DNA from: Sutterella sp047777475
GTDB lineage: Bacteria > Pseudomonadota > Gammaproteobacteria > Burkholderiales > Burkholderiaceae_F
Length of the DNA: 64,000 nucleotides
NCBI GenBank assembly: GCA_047777475.1
Contig: JBKEET010000009.1
Location: forward strand, 3,186 to 67,185
Direction: 5' to 3'
The translations under genes and the position numbers were made by a program. Of the stretch, positions 50,698 through 59,000 are shown piece after piece. The notes beneath the pieces were generated by a model. The model was given only the letters and a program-made list of their open reading frames with translations, ran no database searches and was not told the origin of the DNA. The first letter of the stretch is position 1; every line of letters begins with the position of its first letter.

Positions 50698-50729
50698 AAA
50701 CGCCGAAATCCAAAGGGATTTCAGCGTTT
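50698..50729. terminator. Terminator of the lipoprotein gene
   Basis: AAACGC.GAAATCC pairs with GGATTTC.GCGTTT around an aaag loop, directly after the lipoprotein stop codon and 58 bp before the Crp/Fnr-type start. Confidence 0.75.
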
Positions 50730-50731
50730 TG

Positions 50732-51634
50732 TCAGATCTTGGCCTTAAGGCGCGGCATCACAAAGTAATGTGCGCGCGACGCATCGAGCACCGCCGGGAG
50801 CGACTCGCCGAGCTTGGTCTTGGCCGGCGCCAGGTAGATCCAGGTCTTGCTCGGCAGCTCGGCGGCCATCGAGCGGAAGAGCCGCCCGCTGTCGACCTTG
50901 GCCTTGTCAGGGAGCGTGAGCGTCAGGAAAGCCGTGCGCGAGAACTTCCAGTAGCGGCCGCCCGCGGGCTCGATCCAAAGCGGGATCCTGACGGCGGGAG
51001 CATCCGCCTCGTCGCGGTCGCTGATGAACACGGTGAGCGAGCAGAGCGACTTCTGGTCGCCCCCGACGCTCTGCGGCGCGGGGCAGCCGCGCGCGGGATC
51101 GACGAGCACGAGCTCGGAAGCGCTGTAGCCCACCCTGCCGTAAGTGCCGTGCAGCGTATTGAAGGCGCTGCCCTGCTTGAAGCCCTCTTTCTCGGCCGTG
51201 CGCTGCAGCACGCGCTCCATGCGGCGCGTGAGTTCCTTCTGCGCTTCGATGCGCGAGCCATAGTCCCTCTTGGCCATGTAGGCGAAAAGATGGTTCTTGC
51301 TCTCGGTGTACTCGGGCCGGATCAGCAGCGTCAGATTCTTCGGAACGGCCACGGTGCCCTCGGGAAGCTTTTGGCCGGGCTTGAGGACCACGGCCTGGAT
51401 GATGTTCTCGGAGAGCTTCGTGGAATCGGGCATGTCGGAGCCCGGCGTCCTCACCGAATCGCGCACATGCCAGAAATCCATCTGCTGGGCGATGTTGTTG
51501 GCGTAAGAAAGATCCGCCTTGTAGCGAAGCTCGCGCTGCGGCTCCTGCTCTCCGAAAAGAGCGCAGCCCGACAGCAGGGCCGAGGCGGCAAGCGCGGCGG
51601 CGATCAGGCGAGTGGAAGTGCTTCTGAAAAACAT
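50732..51634 (-). CDS. Lipoprotein of unknown function
   Basis: A 300-residue protein with a lipoprotein signal (STRLIAAALAASALLSGCALF; lipobox LSGC, Cys24). The mature part has a Cys pair (RGCPAPQSVGG, KSLCSLTVFI) and a beta-rich centre with VRIPLWIEPAGGRYWKFSRTAFLTLTL. No domain recognised. Its layout (lipobox, early aromatic helix, paired Cys, WIxPA motif) resembles the lipoprotein at 56037, so they may be distant paralogues. It is monocistronic with its own terminator. Confidence 0.75.
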   Translation of the reverse strand: MFFRSTSTRLIAAALAASALLSGCALFGEQEPQRELRYKADLSYANNIAQQMDFWHVRDSVRTPGSDMPDSTKLSENIIQAVVLKPGQKLPEGTVAVPKNLTLLIRPEYTESKNHLFAYMAKRDYGSRIEAQKELTRRMERVLQRTAEKEGFKQGSAFNTLHGTYGRVGYSASELVLVDPARGCPAPQSVGGDQKSLCSLTVFISDRDEADAPAVRIPLWIEPAGGRYWKFSRTAFLTLTLPDKAKVDSGRLFRSMAAELPSKTWIYLAPAKTKLGESLPAVLDASRAHYFVMPRLKAKI

Positions 51635-51734
51635 AGGGACGGATCTTTTTTCTTGGGGGCGAAGCGTTCCGGCGGTTCGCCCTTTATGTGGTCGACAAGG
51701 TTTGATCTTACGCCAAAGCGCGGATTAAATATGT

Positions 51735-51811
51735 AAAAAAAAGCCGCCGCACGGCGGCGGCGGCCCTTCTGATGCTTTTTAGCAACGCCCGGGCGGGAGG
51801 GCGCCCGGGCG
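51735..51811 (-). terminator. Tandem terminators after the iadA gene
   Basis: Two hairpins: CGCCCGGGCG / CGCCCGGGCG (51786-51811) close to the stop codon, and GCCGCCGC / GCGGCGGC (51743-51761) which on the minus strand runs into eight T residues (51735-51742). Confidence 0.88.
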
Positions 51812-51823
51812 CTGCGGGAGCGA

Positions 51824-52969
51824 TCAGTATTCGAAGGTGCCTTTCACTTCGATATTGCCCTCGCGCATCATGACGCGGCCCTTGCTCACCACGTAGGAGA
51901 GCTCGAGCTCGTCGGTGAAGAGGCAGCAGTTGCCGCAGCCGCCCTCCTCGATGACGCCCTGGCCCTTGAGGCCGAGCGCGGCGCCCACGTTGGACGTCGT
52001 GAAGGTCAGCGCCTTCTCGATCGGCATGCTGTACTCGGTGATGAGGCGCTTCGTCTCGCGCAGGTTCGCGTCGACGCCGCCCACGCCGAGGCCGACCATC
52101 TCGCCCTTGTCGTTGAAGCGCGGCACCGAGCCGTGGCCGTCGGTCGAGAACGTAAGGTGCGTCGGGTCGACGCCCGCGTCAAGCGCCTCGACGATGGCCT
52201 GGGCCGGATGGTCGAAGCAGCAGGAGGCGCCCGTCGTGATGTCGATCCAGCCGCCCGCCTTGGCAAACTCGACGGCCGCGTCGAACACGTGGCGTATGCG
52301 GGCGCAGTGCGTCGGGCGGATGTGCTTGATCGGGAAGCCCCTCTTCACGATCTCGCGGTACATGTCGAAGGGCCCGGGAATGTTGCCGGTGTGCACGTGC
52401 AGGAAGCCGGTCTTGCCGGCGATCATGCCGCCCACGCGGATGTCGGTGAGCATCGAAAGGACCGTCTCGAGCGTCGGGAACGAGGAGCGGTGGTCGCCGA
52501 GCGCGATCTTCACGCCGAGCACCTCGGGCACGAAGAACAGGTCGTCGGCGATCGAGTCGGTGAGCAGCGTCGGCGGCACGTGGTAGTTCGACGTGTACAT
52601 CCAGGCGCTCACGCCTTCGGTCTTGAGCGCGCGCACCTTGGCGAGCAGGTTCGGGATCGAGCGCGTGACGTAGTCCGTGCCCGAGACGCCGACGACGCTC
52701 GTGGTGCCGCAGGCGATCAGCTCCGAGAGCATGAGCTCGGGCGTGCGCGTCGCCGGGCCGCCCTCGCCGCCGCCGCCCGTGACGTGGATGTGCTGGTCGA
52801 AAAAGCCCGGCGTCATGATCATGCCCTTCGCATCGATCGTCTCGGTGTTCGGGAGCGAGGACGTGAGGTCCCTGCCGACGGCGAGCACCTGCCCGGCGCC
52901 CATCAGGACGTCGGTGACGCCGAGATCCTTCGGCGCGAAGACCCGGGCATTTTTAATAAGAAGTGCCAT
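51824..52969 (-). CDS. iadA: Isoaspartyl (beta-aspartyl) dipeptidase
   Basis: A 381-residue amidohydrolase. Zinc ligands: DQHIHVTGGGG (HxH) at about 58, the bridging Lys in VLGVKIALGDHRSS, LHVHTG and PTHCARIRH histidines, and the catalytic Asp in STDGHGSVPRF. The family Tyr lies in MYTSNYHVPPTLL. It cleaves beta-aspartyl dipeptides from damaged or dietary protein to release aspartate. It follows a DcuC gene after 28 bp on the same strand, so its aspartate may feed fumarate respiration through aspartate or fumarate exchange. Length matches the family (about 390). Confidence 0.9.
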   Translation of the reverse strand: MALLIKNARVFAPKDLGVTDVLMGAGQVLAVGRDLTSSLPNTETIDAKGMIMTPGFFDQHIHVTGGGGEGGPATRTPELMLSELIACGTTSVVGVSGTDYVTRSIPNLLAKVRALKTEGVSAWMYTSNYHVPPTLLTDSIADDLFFVPEVLGVKIALGDHRSSFPTLETVLSMLTDIRVGGMIAGKTGFLHVHTGNIPGPFDMYREIVKRGFPIKHIRPTHCARIRHVFDAAVEFAKAGGWIDITTGASCCFDHPAQAIVEALDAGVDPTHLTFSTDGHGSVPRFNDKGEMVGLGVGGVDANLRETKRLITEYSMPIEKALTFTTSNVGAALGLKGQGVIEEGGCGNCCLFTDELELSYVVSKGRVMMREGNIEVKGTFEY

Positions 52970-52997
52970 TTTCGAACTCCTTTAAAAGAAAGACGGT

Positions 52998-54368
52998 TCA
53001 GAGGAAGAGCGCCGAAGCGGCGACGTTGACGACCAGCGCGAGGATCATCACGGGGATGGTGCGGCGCACGACGTCAAAGGGCTGCAGCCCGGCAATGCTC
53101 GAGACGGCGATCACGACGCCCGCAATCGGGGACATCGTACGGCCGATGCCGGCGCTCAGCTGCACCGGGACGGCGAGGACGGCCGTGCTGATGCCGACCG
53201 AGCCCGCGGCCTGCGGCAGCAGGGGCGAGAAAGCGAAGAAGGCGGCGTTGCCGGAGCCCGTCACCAAGGCGGCGAGCACCATGATGCCGAGCATGACGAT
53301 GAGCATGAGCCAGACGCCGGCGCCCTGCATCGAGGCGGCCGCGTTGATCATCGTCGTGATGCCGCCGAGCTTGGTCATGCCGTAGGCGAAGAACTCGGCG
53401 CAGACGATGAGCGAGATCGTCGACGTGAAGACCTTGCCCATGCCTTCGAAGAACGCGGCGAACTGCTTGCAGGCTTCCTTGAAGTCGCGCCGGTGCAGGA
53501 TGTCAATGAGGAAAGCGATGAGCACCGAGAGCAGGATGCCGGTCTGCAGCGAAAGCTTGTAGGCCTTCACGATGAGCGGCGAGAAAACGAGGAGCAGCAC
53601 GAGCGGCAGCATCGGCAGGATCGCGTAGTACGAGGGGCCGGCGCCTTCGAACGCCTTCTCGACGTCCTGCTTTTCGCCGGCGGCCTGAACGCCCTTGCCG
53701 GCGTCGCGCTTGTCGAACCAGCGCTGCACGAAGAAGTGCCCGAGCGCGACGACGATGATCACGCAGATCGCCACGGGGATCTGGCTGTGCACGAAGTAGC
53801 TCACGACGTCCGTGCCGATGAGGTCGGCGGCCCGCATGGCGTTCGAGCTCGACGGGCCGAGGTCAAGGCAGCAGGTCGAGGCGATCACGGCCGCGGCGGC
53901 GGCGCGCGACGTGCCGAGCGCAATCAAGAGCGGGTAAACGCTCGCCATCAGCAGCAGCCCGAGGCCGACCGCGCTGTTGATGAAGAGCGCCATGAACTGG
54001 CCGATCACGTAGGTGACGGCGAGCAGCACATAGGGCGAGCGGATGGCCGAGAGCGGCTTCACGCAGAGCTTCACGAGCGACTTGGAGGCGCCGATGCGGT
54101 CCATGTAGACCGAGAAGCCCGCGATCATCATGATGTTGAGCCCGAGGCCCGGGACGCGGCCCTTGATCAGCTGGTCGAAGGCCTCGACGTAGTCAAAGAG
54201 GATCAGGTGCGTGGTCTGCTTGGGCTTGATCGGCGCCACGCCCATGAAGGAAGCGACGACGAGCATGAAGAGGCCCGCCACGAGCAGGATGACGGGCGGG
54301 TAGTACTTTTTGTAGACGCACCAGGCGACCATGCCGATCACGAGGAGCGTCACGATGATTCCAAACAT
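52998..54368 (-). CDS. dcuC: DcuC-family C4-dicarboxylate transporter
   Basis: A 456-residue inner-membrane carrier with about 12 helices; IMMIAGFSVYMDRIGASKSLVKLCVKPLSAIRSPY and ALVTGSGNAAFFAFSPLLPQAAGSVG match the conserved DcuC blocks. It is a paralogue of the carrier at 28914 (both have the YMDRIGA motif). Co-transcribed with iadA. Likely role: import of aspartate or isoaspartyl compounds or antiport of succinate; direction cannot be read from sequence. A CRP-like site lies about 60 bp upstream. Confidence 0.87.
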   Translation of the reverse strand: MFGIIVTLLVIGMVAWCVYKKYYPPVILLVAGLFMLVVASFMGVAPIKPKQTTHLILFDYVEAFDQLIKGRVPGLGLNIMMIAGFSVYMDRIGASKSLVKLCVKPLSAIRSPYVLLAVTYVIGQFMALFINSAVGLGLLLMASVYPLLIALGTSRAAAAAVIASTCCLDLGPSSSNAMRAADLIGTDVVSYFVHSQIPVAICVIIVVALGHFFVQRWFDKRDAGKGVQAAGEKQDVEKAFEGAGPSYYAILPMLPLVLLLVFSPLIVKAYKLSLQTGILLSVLIAFLIDILHRRDFKEACKQFAAFFEGMGKVFTSTISLIVCAEFFAYGMTKLGGITTMINAAASMQGAGVWLMLIVMLGIMVLAALVTGSGNAAFFAFSPLLPQAAGSVGISTAVLAVPVQLSAGIGRTMSPIAGVVIAVSSIAGLQPFDVVRRTIPVMILALVVNVAASALFL

Positions 54369-54426
54369 GATTTTCTCCGAGGAACCGTTCTGGGAACGGC
54401 TATGAGAGGGTTGTGGATGGGGATGC

Positions 54427-54443
54427 CGTGAGCATTATCACAC
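54427..54443. promoter_or_regulatory. CRP-type site before dcuC-iadA
   Basis: GTGA-gcatta-TCACA fits the TGTGA-N6-TCACA symmetry of CRP sites with one base missing from the left half. It lies 59-75 bp before the dcuC start. Confidence 0.4.
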
Positions 54444-54526
54444 GGCCCGGGAACGGACCGTTTCAGGAAAAACCCTGCCGCAGCACGGCCTCGGATTAAA
54501 CTTCGGCCGATTGTTGCTTAGGGAAT

Positions 54527-54582
54527 AAAAAAGGGGTGTTGCTCTGTCTTCTTTGCCCGAAGACTTTTGCAACACCCCCTTT
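54527..54582 (-). terminator. Terminator of the amino-acid receptor gene
   Basis: A long hairpin: AAGGGGTGTTGC with GCAACACCCCCTT, plus an inner GTCTTC/GAAGAC stem. On the minus strand it ends in a run of T residues. It lies 52 bp after the receptor stop codon. Confidence 0.88.
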
Positions 54583-54634
54583 GCCTTTCTCCCCGGAGCC
54601 TGAGGCAGCGCGGGGAAAATTTTTTTCAGTCGGC

Positions 54635-55387
54635 TCAGTGCTTGCCGAACCACTTCGTGTAGAGCTTGTCGTACTCGCCGTTCTCGTGCATCTTCTTGAG
54701 GGCGGCGTTGAGCTCGTCGGCCAGCTTCGTGTTCTTCTTGTTGACGATCATCGCGAAGTCGTCGGCCGAGAGCATCTCGGGAAGGTGCACCACCGCGGCG
54801 GCGAGCTTCGGCTGCTGCGTGAGCAGGTAATCGGTGACGGGCTTGTCGTTGATCACGGCGTCGGCGCCGCCGTTGGCGAGGTCAAGGATGGCGTCGCCCG
54901 CATTGTTGAACGTCGTGATGTGCGCGTCCGGGATTTCCTTGGCCTTGGAGGCGGACGTCGTGCCGATCTGCACCGCGAGCTTCTTGCCCTTCAGGTCGGC
55001 AAAGCCCTTGATCTTGCCCTCGTCGCCCCTGCGCACGAGGATGGTGAGGCCCGACTTGTAGAACGGCTCGAGGAAGAGCACGCGCTTCTTGCGCGCCTCG
55101 GTGACGGAGAAGCCGGAAGCGCCGACGTCGACCGAGCCCGAAAGGATCGCCGGGATGATGCCGTCGAAGCCCATGTTGACGATCTTGACGTCGTAGCCCG
55201 CAATCTTGCCCATTTCGCGGACGAGATCCATCTCGAAGCCCGTGATCTCGTGCGTTTCGCCGCTCACGAACTCAAAGGGCGGGAACGTCGTGTTCGAGGC
55301 GACGCGCAGGTCCTTTGCAAAGGCGGCGCCCGAAAGCGCGATGGTGCCGGCGAGCGCGGCGGCAAGCAGGTTCTTCATCTTAAACAT
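54635..55387 (-). CDS. Periplasmic amino-acid-binding protein (ABC type)
   Basis: A 250-residue solute-binding protein with a signal peptide (LLAAALAGTIALSGAAFA). It has the family-3 receptor hallmarks: RVASNTTFPPFEFV at about 27-40, GFEMDLVREMGKIAGYDV and then DVGASGFSVTEARKKRVLF. Members bind glutamine, arginine, lysine or similar. It is orphan: no ABC permease or ATPase gene is adjacent. Start at 55387; GGAG lies nine bases upstream. A second ATG nine bases later is an alternative. Confidence 0.88.
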   Translation of the reverse strand: MFKMKNLLAAALAGTIALSGAAFAKDLRVASNTTFPPFEFVSGETHEITGFEMDLVREMGKIAGYDVKIVNMGFDGIIPAILSGSVDVGASGFSVTEARKKRVLFLEPFYKSGLTILVRRGDEGKIKGFADLKGKKLAVQIGTTSASKAKEIPDAHITTFNNAGDAILDLANGGADAVINDKPVTDYLLTQQPKLAAAVVHLPEMLSADDFAMIVNKKNTKLADELNAALKKMHENGEYDKLYTKWFGKH

Positions 55388-55587
55388 GAGGCATAACTCC
55401 GTTGATGGCTGTCTTTCTTCTTTTGGGGGCGGAAGCGGGGCCAGCCTTGCCGGGCTCTCCGCGCATTGGGTGGGATTCTATCAGCGCCTCTTATCCAAAA
55501 AGCGCCCGCAAGCGGCCGGCGGCACTGCTTTAAATCAAGAAAGATGTGAACAAAATCAACGGTTTACATATGGCCGACCAATGCGGC

Positions 55588-56040
55588 TCAATTGTCGAAG
55601 AGAGAGCCGGTTTCGCCGCGCGCCAAATGCTTCCGGGCCGCGCCGCCCTCTTCGGCCGGCGCGGGCTTGGCGAGGTCGCGCTCGATCCAGCGCACGATGA
55701 GGCCTATTGCCCAGGCTTTTTCGCTATCGGTGAGCTCGCGCCCGCGGGGCACGCCCCACCACTTTTCGAAGCAGCCCCGGCAGCAGCAGGCCGTGGCGTG
55801 CTGCGCCGTGAAGACCGGGCAGCCCTTCCAGGGCGTCTGCCGCCCGTCGTTGGGAATGTGCGCGGGGAAAAGCCGCCTGCTCAGGATCTCTGAGGCTTTC
55901 TGCGCGAGCGCCTCGGCGCCGAGCTCCTCGGCCTTCCGGCGATCCTTCGGGCAGAGGCGGAACTTCGCGCGGAAGCGCGAGAGCGAGAGCCGCCGAAGCG
56001 CTTCGCCAAAGTCCTCTTCCGTGCTGCCGATGCGGCTCAC
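55588..56040 (-). CDS. DUF4186 family protein
   Basis: A 150-residue protein of the DUF4186 family. The conserved core PVFTAQHATACCCRGCFEKWWGVPRGRELTD is at about 74-104, with three consecutive Cys and a fourth nearby that may bind metal. The function is unknown. The start is GTG 56040, which overlaps the stop codon of the upstream lipoprotein (GTGA), indicating translational coupling. Confidence 0.82.
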   Translation of the reverse strand: MSRIGSTEEDFGEALRRLSLSRFRAKFRLCPKDRRKAEELGAEALAQKASEILSRRLFPAHIPNDGRQTPWKGCPVFTAQHATACCCRGCFEKWWGVPRGRELTDSEKAWAIGLIVRWIERDLAKPAPAEEGGAARKHLARGETGSLFDN

Positions 56041-56918
56041 TGCGCGCCCCCGGCGGCCTTTACAAAATGCAGGATGCGGCCGTTTTCGCCCACAAACGGG
56101 CGGTCCTTGGCGTCGATGCCGTAGAAATAGAGCAGGCCCTTGGCGCGGGCGGCGATCTTTTCCTGGGCGGCGGCGTCAAGCAGCACCTGCCCCGTGCCGT
56201 CGAACGAGGAGATCGTGACGGTCCTCACGCGCCAGGCCTCGGGCTGTGCGGGATCGATCCAGGCGGGCACCGGCTCGAAGCCGCTCTCGCCCGGATGCTC
56301 GCCCTTGGTGATGTCGCGCGAGCGCACGAGCACTTCGGCGCGGCAGCCCGACGCTTCTTCCGAAGTGGGCGAGGCGGGATCAGCGGGCAGCTTGCAGCGC
56401 GTGCCCTCCTTGGCGAAGTAAACCGTCTGCCGCACTGTATAAGAAAGGCTCATCTCCAGGGGCCGGGGCTTGCCCGCGGCGGAGGCCCAGCCCTCTGCGG
56501 CGCCCGCTTCGGTGAGCGCCCTCACGGCCTCGGCCGCCGCAACGCGCACCGCGCGCTTTTCGTCGGCGGCGCTTTCCTTCGGGATGAACCCGAAGAAATG
56601 CGGCATGCTCAGCTGGTCGCCGCGCGAGAGGCTCGCCTCGACGAGGCCCGAGAAGCTCGGCAGGCCCCAGAGGCCGCGCTGCGTTTCGTCGGCGCCGTAG
56701 GGATGCCCTTCGTCCCTCGGGTCCTCGGCCTGCGCGCAGACGCCCTTCTCCGTCATGTCGGGAACGCTGTAGCCGAACTGCAGCATCAGCGCGCGGGCGC
56801 GGCTCGCGCCGGGCTCGGGCGCCTGCAGCCCGGCGATTTCGGAAGGCGTGTACGTGCCCGCGCAGCCGGTGAGCAGCGCGCCCGAAATCAGCGGGACGGC
56901 GATGAGTTTTGCGTGCAT
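56037..56918 (-). CDS. Lipoprotein of unknown function
   Basis: 293 residues from the ATG at 56918, with AAGGAG eight bases upstream. The lipoprotein signal is LIAVPLISGALLTGCAG (Cys about 19). The mature part has Cys residues in KGVCAQ, TRCKLPAD and SGCRAEVLV, and a VPAWIDPAQPEAWRVRTVTI stretch that recalls WIEPAGGRYWKF in the lipoprotein at 50732. No domain recognised. It is coupled to the DUF4186 gene. An upstream in-frame extension to 56957 is not signal-like. Confidence 0.75.
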   Translation of the reverse strand: MHAKLIAVPLISGALLTGCAGTYTPSEIAGLQAPEPGASRARALMLQFGYSVPDMTEKGVCAQAEDPRDEGHPYGADETQRGLWGLPSFSGLVEASLSRGDQLSMPHFFGFIPKESAADEKRAVRVAAAEAVRALTEAGAAEGWASAAGKPRPLEMSLSYTVRQTVYFAKEGTRCKLPADPASPTSEEASGCRAEVLVRSRDITKGEHPGESGFEPVPAWIDPAQPEAWRVRTVTISSFDGTGQVLLDAAAQEKIAARAKGLLYFYGIDAKDRPFVGENGRILHFVKAAGGAQ

Positions 56919-56997
56919 ATCAGGCTCCTTGGGCCGAAATGGGAATGCGTTTGACAACTATAGCCCAGCCGGCACGACCGCGCGTGAAAAGCGGCCC

Positions 56998-57023
56998 CTT
57001 GAAATCGGCGGTTTCATCCCCAT
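56998..57023 (+). promoter_or_regulatory. Sigma-32 (RpoH) heat-shock promoter of htpG
   Basis: CTTGAAA (56998-57004), 13-bp spacer, CCCCAT (57018-57023) matches the heat-shock promoter consensus CTTGAAA-N11-16-CCCCATnT almost exactly. Transcription should start near 57030, about 55 bp before the htpG start codon. Confidence 0.85.
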
Positions 57024-57038
57024 AGAAAAAAGCATTGC

Positions 57039-57066
57039 GGCGCCCCGAGGGCGCCCCTTTGTTTTT
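57039..57066 (+). promoter_or_regulatory. Leader hairpin in the htpG 5' untranslated region
   Basis: GGCGCCC (57039-57045), three-base loop, GGGCGCC (57049-57055), then ccctttgttttttt. It looks like an attenuator or a short thermometer-like structure just upstream of GGAG at 57070-57073. Confidence 0.45.
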
Positions 57067-57085
57067 TTCGGAGCAATTCAACACC

Positions 57086-58984
57086 ATGGCACAAAAAGAA
57101 GTCCACGGCTTCCAGACCGAAGTCACCAAGCTGCTCAGCCTGCTGGCCAAATCACTTTACTCGAACAAGGACGTTTTCCTGCGCGAGCTCATCTCGAATG
57201 CTTCCGACGCCATTGACAAGCTGCGCTTCCTCGCCATCACGAAGCCCGAGCTGCTCGGCGACGATCCCAACTTTGCGATCCGCGTGAAGGGCGATGAAAA
57301 GGCCGGCACGCTCACGATCAGCGACAACGGCGTCGGCATGACGCTCGAGCAGGCCAACGAGCACCTCGGCACCATCGCCAAGTCGGGCACCGAAGAGTTC
57401 CTGAAGAACCTCACGGGCGAGCAGAAGAAAGACTCGCAGCTCATCGGCCAGTTCGGCGTGGGCTTTTATTCCTCCTTCATCGTCGCCGACAAGGTGACGG
57501 TCATTTCGCGCGCCGCCGGCGCCAAGCCCGACGAGGCCGTGAAGTGGGAATCCGAGGGCCAGGGCACCTACACCTCGGAGCCCGCCACGCGCGAGACGCG
57601 CGGCACGGACATCATCCTGCACCTGAAGCCCGACTGCACGGAGTTCCTCTACGGCTGGAAGCTGCGCGAGGACATCACGAAGTATTCCGACCATATCTCC
57701 ACGCCCGTTTACCTCTGGGCCGAAAAGCTCGGCGAAGAGAAGAAAGGCGACGAGAAGAAGGAACCCGTCTGGGAGTGGCAGCAGGTCAACGACGCGCGCG
57801 CCCTCTGGACGCTGCCGCCGAAGGACGTGAAGGACGACCAGTACAAGGCCTTCTACAAGCACCTCACGCACGAGTACGACGATCCGCTCTGCTGGGCGCA
57901 CAACCGCGTCGAGGGCGAGCCCGAGTACATCTCGCTCCTCTACATCCCGTCGGTCGCGCCGTGGGATCTCTACACCCGCGACAAGCAGCACGGCCTGAAG
58001 CTTTTCGTTCAGCGCGTCTTCATCATGGACGATGCCGAGCAGTTCCTGCCGAACTACCTGCGCTTCGTGCGCGGACTTGTTGACACGGCCGACCTGCCGC
58101 TCAACGTCTCGCGCGAGCTGCTGCAGGAAAGCCCGGTCACGGCCAAGCTCAAGAAGGCCCTCACCCGCCGCGCCCTTGACATGATCGCCAAGCTCGCCAA
58201 GGATCCCGAGAAGTACAAGGTCTTCTGGAAGGAGTTCGGCCGCGTCATGAAGGAAGGCCCGGTCGAGGACTACGCCAACCGCGACGCGATCCTGAAGCTG
58301 CTTCGCTTTGCCTCCACGAAGAGCGGCACGTCCGAAGAGAACGTGAGCCTTGAGGACTACGTCTCGCGCATGAACCCGAAGCAGAAGAACATCTACTACC
58401 TCACTGCGTCGACCTACGAGGCGGCCGCCGGCTCGCCCTACCTCGAAACGTTCCGCCGCAAGGGCATCGAGGTCCTGTTCATGACCTCCCGCATCGACGA
58501 GTGGATGATGCAGAGCGTCACCGAATTCGACGGCAAGCCCTTCGTGCCGGTGACGGCCAAGGACCTGCAGCTCGGCGAGCTCGAGGACAAGGAAGAGACC
58601 GCCAAGCAGGAAGCCGCCGCCAAGGAGAGCGCCCCGCTTGTGGAGCGCTTCAAGAAGGCGCTCGGCGACAAGGTGAGCGACGTGCGCGTTTCCTCGCGCC
58701 TCACCGACAGCCCGAGCTGCGTGGTGGGCCAGACCGACCGCATGATGACGGCGCAGATGCGCCGCATGCTCGAGGCGGCCGGACAGCAGGTGCCCGAGGA
58801 GAAGTACGCGCTTGAGATCAATCCCGGGCACGAGCTCGTGAAGAAGGCGGCCGCCGAAACGGACGACGCGCGCTTTGCCAAGTGGGCGGACTTCATCTAC
58901 GAAGAAGCCCGTCTCGCCGACCAGGGCTCGCTCAAGGACCCGGGCGCGTTCGTGAAGCTCATGAACGAGCTGCTCCTCAAGTAA
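57086..58984 (+). CDS. htpG: Chaperone HtpG (bacterial Hsp90)
   Basis: 632 residues from the ATG at 57086, the usual HtpG start (MAQKEVHGFQTEVTKLLSLL). The GHKL ATPase domain includes ELISNASDAIDKLRF, ISDNGVGMT and GQFGVGFYSSF; the middle domain includes DTADLPLNVSRELLQE with the catalytic Arg; the C-terminal dimerisation domain follows from about 500. It assists protein folding under stress in the cytoplasm. The promoter is of heat-shock type. The stop codon is 16 bp from an antisense group II intron that separates the gene from its terminator. Confidence 0.96.
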   Translation: MAQKEVHGFQTEVTKLLSLLAKSLYSNKDVFLRELISNASDAIDKLRFLAITKPELLGDDPNFAIRVKGDEKAGTLTISDNGVGMTLEQANEHLGTIAKSGTEEFLKNLTGEQKKDSQLIGQFGVGFYSSFIVADKVTVISRAAGAKPDEAVKWESEGQGTYTSEPATRETRGTDIILHLKPDCTEFLYGWKLREDITKYSDHISTPVYLWAEKLGEEKKGDEKKEPVWEWQQVNDARALWTLPPKDVKDDQYKAFYKHLTHEYDDPLCWAHNRVEGEPEYISLLYIPSVAPWDLYTRDKQHGLKLFVQRVFIMDDAEQFLPNYLRFVRGLVDTADLPLNVSRELLQESPVTAKLKKALTRRALDMIAKLAKDPEKYKVFWKEFGRVMKEGPVEDYANRDAILKLLRFASTKSGTSEENVSLEDYVSRMNPKQKNIYYLTASTYEAAAGSPYLETFRRKGIEVLFMTSRIDEWMMQSVTEFDGKPFVPVTAKDLQLGELEDKEETAKQEAAAKESAPLVERFKKALGDKVSDVRVSSRLTDSPSCVVGQTDRMMTAQMRRMLEAAGQQVPEEKYALEINPGHELVKKAAAETDDARFAKWADFIYEEARLADQGSLKDPGAFVKLMNELLLK

Positions 58985-59000
58985 CGGAAAGCCGCTTATA

